A stretch of DNA of 64,000 nucleotides from Berberis thunbergii (GCA_003290165.1 QNQO01002092.1:62001-126000); one strand, 5' to 3'. Positions 46,793-58,074 are shown, numbered from the stretch's first letter. Numbers and translations are program-made. The notes: generated from the letters alone by a model not told the origin.

Positions 46793-47223
46793 AAGAAACG
46801 AGGTGCGAAAAATTCTTCCTTGGGGAAGACGGCTAATCTTCAACAACTCAGCCTTGCTCAGTTGCCATTCAAATATATCCATATTTTCCTTGAGCCGTTC
46901 TTTGTTGAAGCTTTTTGGTACGAAGCTCACTCCTTGCTCAAGTGCCCATCTCAAACATATCTGTGTGTTAGAAAGCTTGTCATTGATAAGGACAACAAAC
47001 ATACAAACTAGGAGAATGATCGATATATCAGAAATATCTGTTATATCATACCTGAGCAATACTCTTTCCTTTTGCTTTAGCAATCTGTTTTAGCTCTTCT
47101 CCTTCAAACATAATGTTGGAGCCCCACAATGCTCCTTTCCCTCCTAGAGGAGAATAAGCAGTCACGTGTATACCTTCATATTCACAAAGCTCTACGTTAC
47201 TGCCAAAGAGGGTGCATTTCTAC
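46793..47223 (-). pseudogene. Aldo-keto reductase gene fragment
   Basis: Two exons of a plant NAD(P)H-dependent aldo-keto reductase (chalcone-reductase or methylecgonone-reductase-like). Exon 47052-47223: VEMHPLWQ, an in-frame stop and frameshift, then [20 protein letters not shown] and [15 protein letters not shown] 91-base intron (46961-47051) with GT and AG ends follows. Next exon: ICLRWALEQGVSFVPKSFNK then ENMDIFEWQLSKAELLKISR. These are the C-terminal third of the barrel. The catalytic Asp, Tyr and Lys exons and the true C-terminus are absent. A SINE fragment replaces the end. Confidence 0.88.
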
Positions 47224-47874
47224 CTGAATTTGAAAAGCGCATTAAAAAGATTGTTGAATTTAAAAACTAAATTGGATTTATGATTATGTTAAAATTTTGA
47301 GACACTAGCGAGTTGATTGACTAAATTTGGTTCATGGGATTATGGAAAGAATATATATTGTCTACACTCATTCGTTCAACTAATTACAGAACTGCTCTTA
47401 AGACAATTGACTGATACGATCAAAAGTCTTGGAAAGTGAATGATGTGCAATCAATAGATTACTAATGAAAATAAACTTTAAGAATATGGATTTTGCACAA
47501 ATGGTGACACATTTTACCAACTATAATTCTTAATAACATTGTTATTAAAAATGGAGATTAAGAAATATATATGTTTGAGAAAGACAAAACTAAAACATAC
47601 GGGGATTTGATTAATCCCACAGGCTTTTAATCTTTTAGCGTTTTCTTATATAACTTTCATGTTTAAGATATTCTAGTAAATAATGAGATGGTTATCTGTG
47701 AAAACCTTAAACCATCATAGCGCACTGGGATTGAATGTGAGGTTCACATCTGCAAACACTTAATAGAACATGTCTCATTCTTATTAATTTTATCCAGTCG
47801 TGACTTACGTTATGACAAATCTTCACAGGAAATGGGAAACAGAAGAATAAAGATTTTACCTAAATAATAAAATT
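47224..47874. other. Gene-free interval
   Basis: AT-rich. No further reductase exons, and no family recognised before FAR1 copy Y2. Confidence 0.45.
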
Positions 47875-48133
47875 ATGAGCTCGTATGTCAAGAAGAAGCT
47901 TCATTATAATGATAGGGCGGGTATTAGACCCAACACGAGTTTTTGGGCATATGTAGTTGAAGCTAGCGAGCATGATATTGTGACATTTTCCCAAAAAAGA
48001 TTATTACAATTATCTGAACAAAATGAAAAGGTTGAGACTTGGTGAGGGGGATGAGATGACACTTCATAACTACTTCCAAAAAATGCAATCTAACAATGTC
48101 GATTTCTTTTATATGATGGATTTGGATGAAGAT
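47875..48133 (+). pseudogene. FAR1-type linker fragment, copy Y2
   Basis: From ATG at 47875: MSSYVKKKLHYNDRAGIRPN. An extra A in the A-run after ACATTTTCCC shifts the frame. The continuation QMQ...FFYMMDLDED matches the other copies. The upstream DNA-binding domain is absent. Confidence 0.8.
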
Positions 48134-49352
48134 GCAATCTAACAATACTCAATATGCTTGTGCACTTGTGATTTGTATGTTTGTCGTCTCGAAGGTTGAA
48201 ACTATGAAGTCATACTATTCATAACCTTGTCCTACAATTGAAGGACTTGATCATATTTATTCTCTACTCTCACAGGTTTATAAATATTGTCGCTTATTAT
48301 ACTTTTAACGACCACGTTGTTAATCTTTATTATATTTTTGCAGCCACTAGGTTTAGGCAATGACATGAAGAAACAAACACAACAACAAATTTGTTTTAAG
48401 CATCGCTTCTAAAAGTGCAGATATAGGAATAAATGTGTGAACTTAGATCATTGCCAACATTTTATAAAGCGCCGAAAATAGTATGTCCCTACAAAGGATT
48501 AACGAAATTTTATATAAAGCGTCGGTTAAAATCTTCATATACGGCGCTTTTTAAACCGTCGTAATAGCTTATATAAGCGCCGATAAAGAAATATATGTCA
48601 ATTCCCTTTTGACTACAAAGGCCGTATTTATAACTTTGTAATGGCTCTTTAAAGCCCTAATAAAGATTGTTTGTGACGCTTTGAAAGCGCCGATTATGTT
48701 AACAAACCTGAATAAAAAAATTCAATTTTCAGACAGCTCAATCTACATCAATAAAAATGTTGATTCCAACTAAAATAAATACATTGAAAACATTAAATTT
48801 AAAACTTATTGCCAATGCGAATCTGCCATGAACCCATCTTTGACTCACTGCCAATCCTATCAACAACATAAGTTTCACAGAAACTATAACAAATAAAATG
48901 GCAACACAAGGAACATAACTCTTTAATATATTTATATGTAAAACAGTATGTTCAACCATGGAAAGTTTGTAAGAAGAACATATACTACATTCTCCTATAA
49001 CAACATGACTAATTCAAAAAAGTTAGAAACAAAAAAGGACCATCTGTCTTAATCAGCATGTATGAACACAAGTGAGCTCTGCATCCAGATATATATACAT
49101 CCAAGTATAGCATATCGACAACCACTTCAAACCTGTAGAAGACAAGTAATAAAATTAACAATTATACTAGTGGAGTTGAACCAAAACTCAGTTGAAGCTT
49201 TGCAGCTCTCTAGCTAATTAACCATGGAGATTTCAATAGCAAAACTCAAAATTATTGTAGGAAAAATCAACAAATATGGAAACAACTATTATCACTGATG
49301 GCATACAAAACACATCCTAGTTATTATCACTTTAAAAAAACTCACCACTAAT

Positions 49353-49930
49353 GTGTCTCAGATCCACCATTGTTTTGATCAGTCAGTCTCCTCAATACTT
49401 GCATCATCATGGCTATATCATCATTCATTTTATTCATTTCATCACTTTCTTGTAGTCTATCAACTCTTTTTTTGCTTTCGCAATCTCTTTCCTTGCAATC
49501 TCAATTTCTCGCCTTGCTTCTTCTACAAATACTTGAGCGAAAATGTGGTCATCATCTAATGAGTTTAATCCCTCCTCTCGTTGCACGATAAGATTTCATA
49601 TCTCTTCTGACATTTAGAGACACATTTAGTTAGTGAATATGGAATATAAATGGTAATGGATACCAACAGTTTTAAATTGAAAAAAAAAACTAACCGCCTT
49701 TCTTTGAGTGAATACATCTGAATATGATTCGTCTTTGCCTGTATAAGCAAGATCAAATATCCTAATACGAGATGAGAGAACTCCTGTCTTTTTCATCTGG
49801 CAATAATAGAAAACTTACACAAATGAGTAACTAATTCAAACTCAAAATGTCAAACATTTTGTACTTAAACCTCTTCATCCTCAATTATGGCGAATGATTT
49901 TCTGTCTGCACGATGAAGCATTTGTTGTAT
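49353..49930 (-). pseudogene. CACTA Transposase_24 3' exons, Y2 first repeat
   Basis: Minus strand: RKSFAIIEDEE-like exon (about 49870-49930), DLAYTGKDESYSDVFTQRK, and a last exon ending GLNSLDDDHIFAQVF and coiled-coil EIEIARKEIAKAKKELIDYK. Compared with the second repeat, the VxCxGxGVTP part is deleted from the last exon. Confidence 0.72.
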
Positions 49931-50164
49931 GTCGCGCCTGTCTTTATACTTATTACACAATTTCTAAATTTATGAAAAACGGATTTGAAAAACCACGTCA
50001 TCAAAAATGAAGTATGCATATATAATGTAAAAATTGTTGAATAATAACAGTATGAAAGGATTTGTAAAAATTGAATAATAACAGTATGCATATATGAAAA
50101 AACCTATTATCACTGATGGCATACAAAACACATCCTAGTTATTATCACTTTAAAAAACTTACCA

Positions 50165-50900
50165 CTAATGTGTCTCAGATCCACCATTCTTTTGATTAAT
50201 CGGTCCCCTCAAAACTTGCATCATCATGGCCATATCATTATTCATTTCATCACTCGTCACTTTCTTGTAGTCTGTCAACTCTTTTTTTGCTTTCGCAGTC
50301 TCTTTCCTTGCAATCTCAATCTCTCGCCTTGTTTCTTCTGCAACTTGAGAACCAAAGTGACTACTCGTGCCGTTTTCAGATGTTGGCGTGACCCCATGTC
50401 CCCTACAACGTACACGTCTAGGTTTGTCTGGCCCGAATACTTGAGCGAAAATGTGGTCGTCATCTAATGAGTTTAATCCCTCCTCTCGTTGCACGATAAG
50501 ATTTCGTATCTCTTCTTACATTTAGAGACACATTTAGTTAGTGAATACGAAATATAAATGGTAATGGATACCAACAATTTTAAATTGAAAAAAAAAAATT
50601 GACCGTCTTTCTTTGAGTGAATACATCTGAATATGATCCGTCTTTGCCTGTATAAGCAAGATCAAATATCCTAATACGAGATGGAAGAACTCCCGTCCTT
50701 TGCATCTGGCAACAATAGAAAACGTACACAAATGAGTAACTATATTTCTATTAAGTTGTATTTAAAATCAAAATCTCAAACATTTTGCACTTAAACCTCT
50801 TCATCCTCAATTATGGCGAAGTATTTTCTGCCTGCACGATGAAGCATTTGTTGTATGTCACGCCTGTTTTTATTCTTATCACACAATTCCTGAATTTATT
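50165..50900 (-). pseudogene. CACTA Transposase_24 3' exons, Y2 second repeat
   Basis: Best preserved last exon (50165-50494). It reads GLNSLDDDHIFAQVFGPDKP then RRVRCRGHGVTPTSENGTSS, a coiled coil REIEIARKETAKAKKELTDY, and the end MAMMMQVLRGPINQKNGGSE with stop. Upstream exons are at about 50600-50710 (SRIRIFDLAYTGKDGSYSDV) and 50800-50900. An about 800-bp tandem duplication of the first repeat. Confidence 0.8.
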
Positions 50901-51590
50901 AAAAACGGATTTGAAAAACCATGTCATCAATAATGAAGTATGCATATATAATGTAAAATTATTGAATAATAACATAATGAAAGGATTTGTAAAAACCCTT
51001 GAATAATAACAGTATGCAACTATGCATATATAATGTAAAAACAGGCATTTGGTTTCTTCAAATTCTTTGAGATTTTCTCATATTAGACGAATGAATTGAT
51101 TGCAATATCTATGTCAGCACAACTCAAACGTGTGTATCCATGTTATTTGTGACTAGGGCTATAAAATGGCTATAATCATGTATGACATATGTACATATGA
51201 ATAACAATGATATAGTGTAAGACATCTTGCTCCAGAAGACTTCCCATAATTTTCTAATGTAGTGTAATCAAATATACAAGCTCAAGGAAATTACTCAGTG
51301 TCAATATATGGAGTTGAACATTTATTTAAAGTTTTAAGACTTATTTTTTAGTGTCCCACCATCATATCTACTATGACTGATTCTGTGTAGGCACATTATG
51401 TACGTATTCGTTTCATTACTATCTTATCTGCATCATGTTTTCATTGAAAGATCATATTTGCCATTTTTTCCATCATATGTAGAATATATAAATGTTTGGT
51501 ATACTTTCAATTGTCTTTATAAGTTAATATGTTTGCTGTCACTTCTTAGGCGAATGAGAACTTGGTAGTGTATTTTCCGAAGGAAAAAGT

Positions 51591-52010
51591 ATGGTGACTG
51601 AAAGTTGCTCCAATGAGGATCAATCATTGCTTAAGGACTCTGGTTGTGTACACATGGAAAGCAAAGGTGTGGTTATTGAAGACAAGATCAAAGTTTATCT
51701 AATAACGATGAACTGGTATTCAAGGTATGCGGCTGTGCATATACGAGGGAAAAACCACAGTTATTGGAAGCAAACAGATAAATTCTACTAACGAGGATGC
51801 ATCACTAATCAAGGGGCCTGGTAGTGTATGTGATGACAAACACACAGTTTGTAAGTGAAACGGGAGTTCATTTAACAAGGATGAACTGCTATTATAGGTG
51901 ACCAAAGGCAGAAAAAAATACTGATGAAAGGAAACAAAAAGAGGGTTCCTCTAGGTCGAGTAGCTTGAGTGTGCTCTATGACAGGCTGAAGCAGGAATAG
52001 CATTGATCTG
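51591..52010 (+). other. Captured-looking segment, Y2
   Basis: Paralogue of 40336-40790: MVTESCSNEDQSLLKDSGCV, MESKGVVIE, then a frameshift. Function unknown. Confidence 0.35.
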
Positions 52011-52107
52011 AAGCAGAAATTTTGTTGGAACTCAAACAATCTGAAAATTCTACAGAGAGAAAAATATTGGAGACGAAAAAAAATATATATTAAACAATCT
52101 CGGCAGC

Positions 52108-52605
52108 AATTGCCCCTGTTTAGGACGTGTTTGCAGGGATTTTCTGGGCAGCAAATGCCACTGTTTTGGATGTTTGCAGGGTATTTCTGGGCAGCAATTG
52201 GCCCTGTTTTGGACGATGTTTGCAGGGATTTTCTGGCAGCAAATGTCATTGTTTTGGATGATGTTTACAGGGATTTTTCAGTCAGCAAATGCCACTGTTT
52301 TGGATGCCGTTTGCAGGGTATTTCTGGGCAGCAATTGGCCTTGTTATGGGCGCTGATTGCAGGAATTTTCTGGGCAGCAAGCGCCCTTGTTTTGGACGAT
52401 GTCTGCAGGGATTTTTTGGTCAGAAAATGCCACCGTTTTGGATGCCGTTTGCAGGGTATTTCTGGGCAGCAGTTGGCCTTGTTTTGGACGCTGATTGCAG
52501 GAACTTTCAGGGCAGCAAGAACCCCTGTTTTGGACGATGTTTGCAGGGATTTTCGGGACAGCACTTGCCACTGTTTTGGACGTTGCATGCAGGCATTTTC
52601 AGAAA
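52108..52605. repeat. 46-bp minisatellite, Y2 (about 11 units)
   Basis: Same unit as in Y1 and Y2', with one 42-base unit near 52160 and diverged units at 52240-52290. Open frames on both strands are repeat artefacts. Confidence 0.9.
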
Positions 52606-52749
52606 AATAACTTAAAACCAAAGAAGCACAGATTTTTCGAAAACTTGTCGTTTCCGTGTCTGACAAGTATCCGACACACGACACTCATTCGACAAGCATT
52701 CGACACGTGTCGAACACATGGTCAATGTGTCGGTGGGTGTCATACACTT

Positions 52750-52925
52750 TGTCAATGTCTCTATTTCATCGACGGTTTTCTCGTCTTCACGTTCTAGCAT
52801 GACATAAAACTCACGTGGTGCAGCTTTTGTCACAACTAGCCATTCTGATCTTGCATTGTCTCTAACATAGATAAAAAAATTGTTCGCACTGGCTTGCTAA
52901 GACGAATGGTTCATTTGTTTGAAGC
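52750..52925 (-). pseudogene. CACTA TNP2 DUF4216-like end, Y2
   Basis: Minus strand: EPFVLASQCEQFFYL, a frameshift, then DNARSEWLVVTKAAPREFYV and MLEREDEKTVDEIETLTK. Matches the final domain of En/Spm TNP2. The upstream transposase core is absent from the window. Confidence 0.7.
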
Positions 52926-52949
52926 GTTCGTTGGGAATTAACACTTACA

Positions 52950-53800
52950 AAACCAAGCAAATTAAAAAAGATAAATTACTGACAATGAAACAAAACTCAC
53001 AAGGAGATACGGCTCAATAGCAGGGTCAAAACTTTTGCTAAGTAAGAAAATGAAACAAATACAGACACTGTGTTTGTGTTTGAAACGGAGGGACTTTACC
53101 CCTCCATATGTTGAAGATTTTTTATGAACAAGAGTTCAAAGATTGACAGCCAAATTGTCAATCTAGATAAACTCCAAAACGACTCATAACTCACCATTGC
53201 CATCAATCAACTCTAGCCCATTGAACTCACAATATGATTTCAGTTTATTTACAGGACAATTTCGTACAAATAAACTAAGAGATTGAAGAAGTCTGACGGA
53301 GACGGTAGTAAGTTTGTAGAGATACAATGACAAAGCGAAAGGACTAACATGCAGCATTATTTACAAGTCAATTTCATGGAAACAGATGGCATTGGTGTGC
53401 ATTCAAACAATGCCTCCACAAAGTTTTCAATCAAGATCAATCGAACTTTTTTCATTTGATATCTATTTTCAATTGATGGAAGCTTGTTCAACCCCCAATT
53501 TTTTGAGCCAAGAAATCAAGCTTATAGTATCTTATAGTATCATGAATAAACATATATAATCTGATCTAGCATGTTCAACCCCCAAATTATTTTTTGAGAC
53601 AAGAAACAACAAACATCATGAATCGAAACAACTTAAAAGGTATCGATTCAAAGCAATCAATATAATCTGCGTTTATTTTGGAGGATAAAATATCATTTTT
53701 TAACATAAAAAATCTTGGCTAGAATAACATGCAATTTTTATATATAAAATGATGACTAATACATACCAATGCAAAACCGAGCTAAGCGTTGTCGAAGTAT
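52950..53800. repeat. Six-copy block, copy 6
   Basis: Minus-strand peptide ends CEFNGLELIDGNGEL. Leads into coiled-coil exon P9. Confidence 0.6.
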
Positions 53801-53806
53801 TTTCAA

Positions 53807-53990
53807 TTAGATCTTTTGAATCCGAGTAGCAAAGTTAGATTGTCCAATGGAACACTTGTTGCTATGTTGTGAATGAATCCACAGATCTTTGAAGACTTCA
53901 TCCATATCAAAGACTAGATCTAGGTCTGGAAGTCTCAACCCCTTGAGTTTCATTCGTTCTCCTCTCATTATTTCACACCCTTTGCCCTGC
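53807..53990 (-). pseudogene. Coiled-coil exon remnant P9
   Basis: Open for 80 codons. It contains RLPDLDLVFDMDEVFKDLWI then HSQHSNKCSIGQSNFATRIQ, the recurring end of the CNL coiled-coil exon. No P-loop or later motifs to the left. Confidence 0.7.
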
Positions 53991-54126
53991 TTTCGTGAAT
54001 GAAGTGGCTGTGGGCGTAAGGAAGACTTGTACATGAGTATGTAGGGCATTCACACTTGCAATTGCCGTCTTTACCCCCATCTACTTCTATAATTACATAT
54101 TTGTCCAGTCATCCAATGGAATAAAC

Positions 54127-54771
54127 TAGAGGTGGATACGGGACGGGATGAACTCATCTCAATCTCATTCCGTTGTTTTATTTTCGGAACAGGATATACC
54201 TCATCGTTGTCTCATCCCAAATGGGTTCGAGACGGGACGGAATGAGCATGATTGGATTTTTGTGCAATTACTAAATTATTATGATGTGCATATTTAAACG
54301 TATATTCTTATAATTACTACATTATCAACTTTCTCATTATGTCTACTTATTAGTTCCACAATATGCTAGGTCTTATTTTTGTAAGTTTCTATTTATGTTC
54401 ATATTTACATAATCAATTCAAGAATATTATAGTATTTTCTATCATTATGTATATTAAGGACTTATCTATGGGAGTGTTATTATTTTAAACTATAATACAA
54501 TTATTTGTGATGTTAAGTTCACACAACTCCTCAAAACTTCATGTACCACACTTAATTTGACACACAAAATTTTGAGTTAATAAATATCAAAATTAATAAT
54601 AATTAATATTAAATAGGTTCAGGATGGGATGGGCGATATTGAAAATCTTCATCCCGATCCTATCCCACTCTAGATCGGGACGGGACAAAATCGGGATGAG
54701 TTTGATCAATCCCAAAAAGACAAAAAAAATCGGTACGGGATCGCAATCGCGGAATGAAATGCCCACCCCTA
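54127..54771. mobile_element. hAT-like non-autonomous element, intact copy (645 bp)
   Basis: Ends TAGAGGTGGATACGGGACGG and GCCCACCCCTA form an imperfect terminal inverted repeat. Flanked by GAATAAAC (54119-54126) and AAATAAAC (54772-54779), 7 of 8 identical, as expected for hAT. No transposase. Truncated paralogues at 23827-24400 and 42930-43545 show that it predates the block duplications. Confidence 0.82.
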
Positions 54772-55061
54772 AAATAAACAATACGTTAAAGTTTGGGTTG
54801 GGTTTTTTTATTTGGAGCCCCATCAATTGATTAGGCTAGAGTTTGGATTAAGCTCGAGTTAGACAATGATTGAATCAATTAACTTATCCTATAAATTCCA
54901 CTAGAAGACCCCTAATATAATTTATTTGAAATCCTTATTTATTTATAAACAATAAATATGCTCTTAAAATGATATATAATTATTTTGTTTAGAAATTTAT
55001 TCATATTTTTTTATTATTATTAATGAATTGTTATAATAAATTAAAATATTAAGATCCTAGA

Positions 55062-55152
55062 ATCCACTAAAGATGTCGCAAGCTGAGTTTGAACCCATGA
55101 CCTAGTGATACTATCCGCCAAGCTCTAACCGTTGAGCTGTCATGCCATTGGA
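55062..55152 (-). mobile_element. tRNA-derived SINE head
   Basis: Minus strand: A-box-like AGCTCAACGGTTAGAGC and B-box GGGTTCAAACTC separated by about 35 bases. No acceptor-stem pairing consistent with a tRNA gene. It lies in a block (about 55030-55160) not present at the same place in X3, so an insertion is likely. Confidence 0.6.
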
Positions 55153-55159
55153 GTATTTT

Positions 55160-56585
55160 TTTTTCAAGAATTATATTGTAAAAAAATGGAATATTTTGGA
55201 CTAAAAGACAAAAATCCACATTAAGGGATTTCAATTAGTTTGAATATTAGGTTGAGTGGGTGGGTGGGTTGGAAGATGTGATCGTTACCATTTATTATGA
55301 CAATTGGTCAGTCTTGCTCATTTTGAGATAGGGTTGTTCATCATGATCAATCTGACCATAAAGTCTTAGTCGGGGATTCGAGATTTGAATTTGTGATACT
55401 ATCCGTTGTAAGCCTTTTAATTGAGCTAGCATTCCATGATGACCAACTTAAACCCGACTTAGGAAAACAAATGGATCATTTGCTAGTAATGACCCTCCTC
55501 CCCCAATAGCTAAATTTTTGTTTCTCTTGAATATGAATTTTAAACCAATCATCTAGGTCAATTATAGGAAAATAAAAATGTAAAAAAATTTATGCAGGTT
55601 CATAAAACATCGATATTCCTGTAAAAATCAATTACTATCACGTTTTTTATTTGTTTTTTTTTTTTTTTTTTTTTATTTCTCAATATAGTTCATTTATAGG
55701 CACATTCATGTAAACATATCATCAACCTTATAAGAAGACTATTTTTGGAACTGTCTCTCAACGTCTTTGATTTTACACAAACTTCGATAAAAAATTGTTC
55801 AACTCATTCTCCACTCCTAATAATAGACTCATATAATTTTCTTCTAATGCATTTAGAGTGTGTTTGGTTGCATGAAATCCATTAGGGGAACCCCATATTT
55901 TAGGCTAAATTGATGTATCACTCCATATCTATCATTTGATTTTATAATAAAAAAACATGCTATAAGTAAAAATTTATAAATGTCTCACTTTTACTATAAT
56001 TTTAAAAAGTAAATACTTACACGTATTCTATTCTACAAAGCTTTCTTCAAATCTTACTTAATTAATCACCAATCAGATTTTAAAGGAAAATTAACGAGAC
56101 ATCATATACTACGATAAATCAAGACTACACATCGTATATTTTCAGGACCATGCCCTTTTTTTGGGGAATTGCTACAAATTAATTTTGATTAAATTTATAA
56201 TCAGAAATAAATAAATAAATAAATAAAGCAAAGAGTAAAAAAAAAATCTTGTATAAATATTAAAGAGTTGAGACATGTAACCAGTCCCAAAATATTGAAT
56301 TTAATATGCCTTGGATGTGAGAGCTATGTTGCCGGAGATATTAATCAGTCTCAGGTCTAACTTCATGTTTACAGAGCTATGAAGCTTGTCTTGAATATGA
56401 AAATTATATAGTCATGTTTAAAGGAATATGAAAATTATGTAGTCAAACTGATGTAGTCATATGCCTTGAGCTTTACTTCTTAACCATCATCAATTTAGGT
56501 GCATGTAGATCCAAATTCTTCCTTGGGAGTACTCTAATTTTCAAAATGTTTAAAAAATATTAATGGCATACTTACTAGTTGTACC
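55160..56585. other. X-block flank, no gene
   Basis: Shared with 43920-45270. Includes a second Tourist-like arm at 55855-55990 and long T-runs. No coding sequence recognised. Confidence 0.5.
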
Positions 56586-56589
56586 CGAC

Positions 56590-57025
56590 TTTTCTTCGGA
56601 CATTTTTTTTCCAAAACCTTTATGGCTTGAATTCGAGTAGCAAAGTTACCATCCCATAAAGCACTTGTTACTATATTGTGAATGAATCCTTTGCATATCT
56701 CATACCACAAACTCAATCGAGACACCAATAGTGTTATAGTTAAGTGGTTAGGGCTGTGTGGATTTATCCCCCATGTCCTAGGTTCGAGACCCGCCGACAA
56801 CATGGTCACTTTCTTATGGTGTTGACCTATAAGTCGCACCTTGTTGATAGGTTATGGGATCATATAAAAAATAAAAAATAAAAAAATAAAAAATAAAAAA
56901 CTCAATCGAAACATGTTTAGGTGGTATGGAAATATTCTGAGGACTTCTTCAAACTTCAATGTCAAATACTGCATCTCTAAGCTCCTTTCAACCAAAGATT
57001 CACTTGCTCTCCCCTCCTTATTTCA
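56590..57025 (-). pseudogene. Coiled-coil exon relic P10 split by a SINE
   Basis: Minus-strand NFATRIQAIKV-like residues at about 56600-56660, and the more N-terminal part (SLEMQYLTLK-like, related to P8) at 56920-57010. The SINE at 56725-56898 separates them. Confidence 0.55.
56725..56898 (+). mobile_element. tRNA-derived SINE, second copy
   Basis: Contains AAGTGGTTAGGGCTGTGTGG (A box), GGTTCGAGACCC (B box) and a TAAAAAA-type tail. Flanked by AACTCAATCGAGACA (56710-56724) and AACTCAATCGAAACA (56899-56913), 14 of 15 identical. Confidence 0.88.
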
Positions 57026-57604
57026 CTTCCTTTGTATCTGTATTTTCTTTATTTATTTATTTATTTTTCGTTCCTTTTTTCTTTAGCTTGGAGTTTAGAT
57101 TGTAAGGAAGGCTTGTCCTTGTCTTGACCAAGACTAAACTAAAACCAAGCTAAACTTGCCTCAAGTTTGAATTTCGAGTTAACAGGTTTGTTCTTGGTTG
57201 GATTTGTTCAGGCTAGGCAATTACCATAAAGTGAATGTTTTTATTTAGAAATTTTCAAATTTTAAAACAATATTAAGTTTTTTTTTTCTTTTTTTTTTTG
57301 CAAAATGAACTTGTATCGATCATAAGCGCTTAATGTATGATTTAAACACAATGACGCACACTCATTCCAATCAATAGAATAGGGTGAGTTATAAATCCAA
57401 TAAATTTACAAGCTTTAATGACTATAATTATTTTTTTTAAGTTATATTTGAATCATTTGATGGTAGGCCTCTTTCAATGACAAAAAGCTTAGGATTCATT
57501 TTCCAATACTCGTATAATGGGTTTTTTTTTTTTTTACTATAAAGCATACATTGAAATGCACTAAAGAGTATCACAAAAGTAAGAAAGATTTATTCTAAAC
57601 AATT
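57026..57604. other. X-block flank, no gene
   Basis: Shared with 24660-25150 and 45500-46060. No gene. Confidence 0.5.
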
Positions 57605-57613
57605 TATAAAAAA

Positions 57614-57799
57614 GAGTGATTCTACCTGTCGAGGGAGTGGGCGAGGAAAACAGCGAGGGAGAGAGAGGGATGGAGGGAGCCGTCCATCCCCTCGGGATGC
57701 ATGCCATCATTTTTCATGCACACATTCTGAGGGGAATGGATGGCTTACTCCGTCCTTCGCTGTTTTCCTTGCCCACTTCCTCGACATTTAGAATTTTCG
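57614..57799. mobile_element. Mutator-like foldback MITE, copy 7
   Basis: 186-bp foldback starting GAGTGATTCTACCTGTCGAGG, with a perfect 9-bp duplication TATAAAAAA at 57605-57613 and 57800-57808. The paralogous site near 25150 (AATTTATCAAAAAGCACAGC) is empty. Confidence 0.9.
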
Positions 57800-57810
57800 T
57801 ATAAAAAATC

Positions 57811-57984
57811 AAGCTGTTCTACACAGCGAGGAAGCGGGGGAGGAAATTAGCAAGGGAGGGATCGCCATCCTCTTCGAAATGCGCGCCATCATTTTTCATG
57901 CGCACATCCCGAGGGGATGGGCAGTCCCCTCTCTCCCTCCCTCGCTGATTTCCTCGCCCACTTCCTCGCCATTTAGAATTTCTC
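57811..57984. mobile_element. Mutator-like foldback MITE, copy 8
   Basis: 174-bp foldback with a perfect 9-bp duplication TAAAAAATC at 57802-57810 and 57985-57993. Its left duplication overlaps the right duplication of copy 7, so it inserted at the edge of copy 7. Confidence 0.9.
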
Positions 57985-58074
57985 TAAAAAATCACAGCTA
58001 ATAATGAGAATCTAGTGTTATATAAGTTCAAGATTAAAGTTTATCGAAACCAAAATCCATGTGCATTTCAATCG

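Larger units (their letters stand above)
48378..52930 (-). mobile_element. CACTA element, copy Y2 (most complete)
   Basis: Mutated terminus CACAACAACAAATTTG at 48378 (CACTACAACAGATTTG in Y1), then subterminal GCGCCGATAAAG-type repeats to 48700. Two tandem Transposase_24 3' regions follow, then the captured-looking segment, the minisatellite, and a TNP2 DUF4216-like end at 52750-52925. Gene order TNP2 then Transposase_24 gene towards the terminus is as in typical En/Spm elements. Loss of the CACTA end and frameshifts indicate an immobile copy. Confidence 0.75.

Noticed and set aside
55062..55152. Possible tRNA gene
   Set aside because: A-box and B-box are present but the flanks do not form an acceptor stem, and the 3' part continues as SINE-like sequence.
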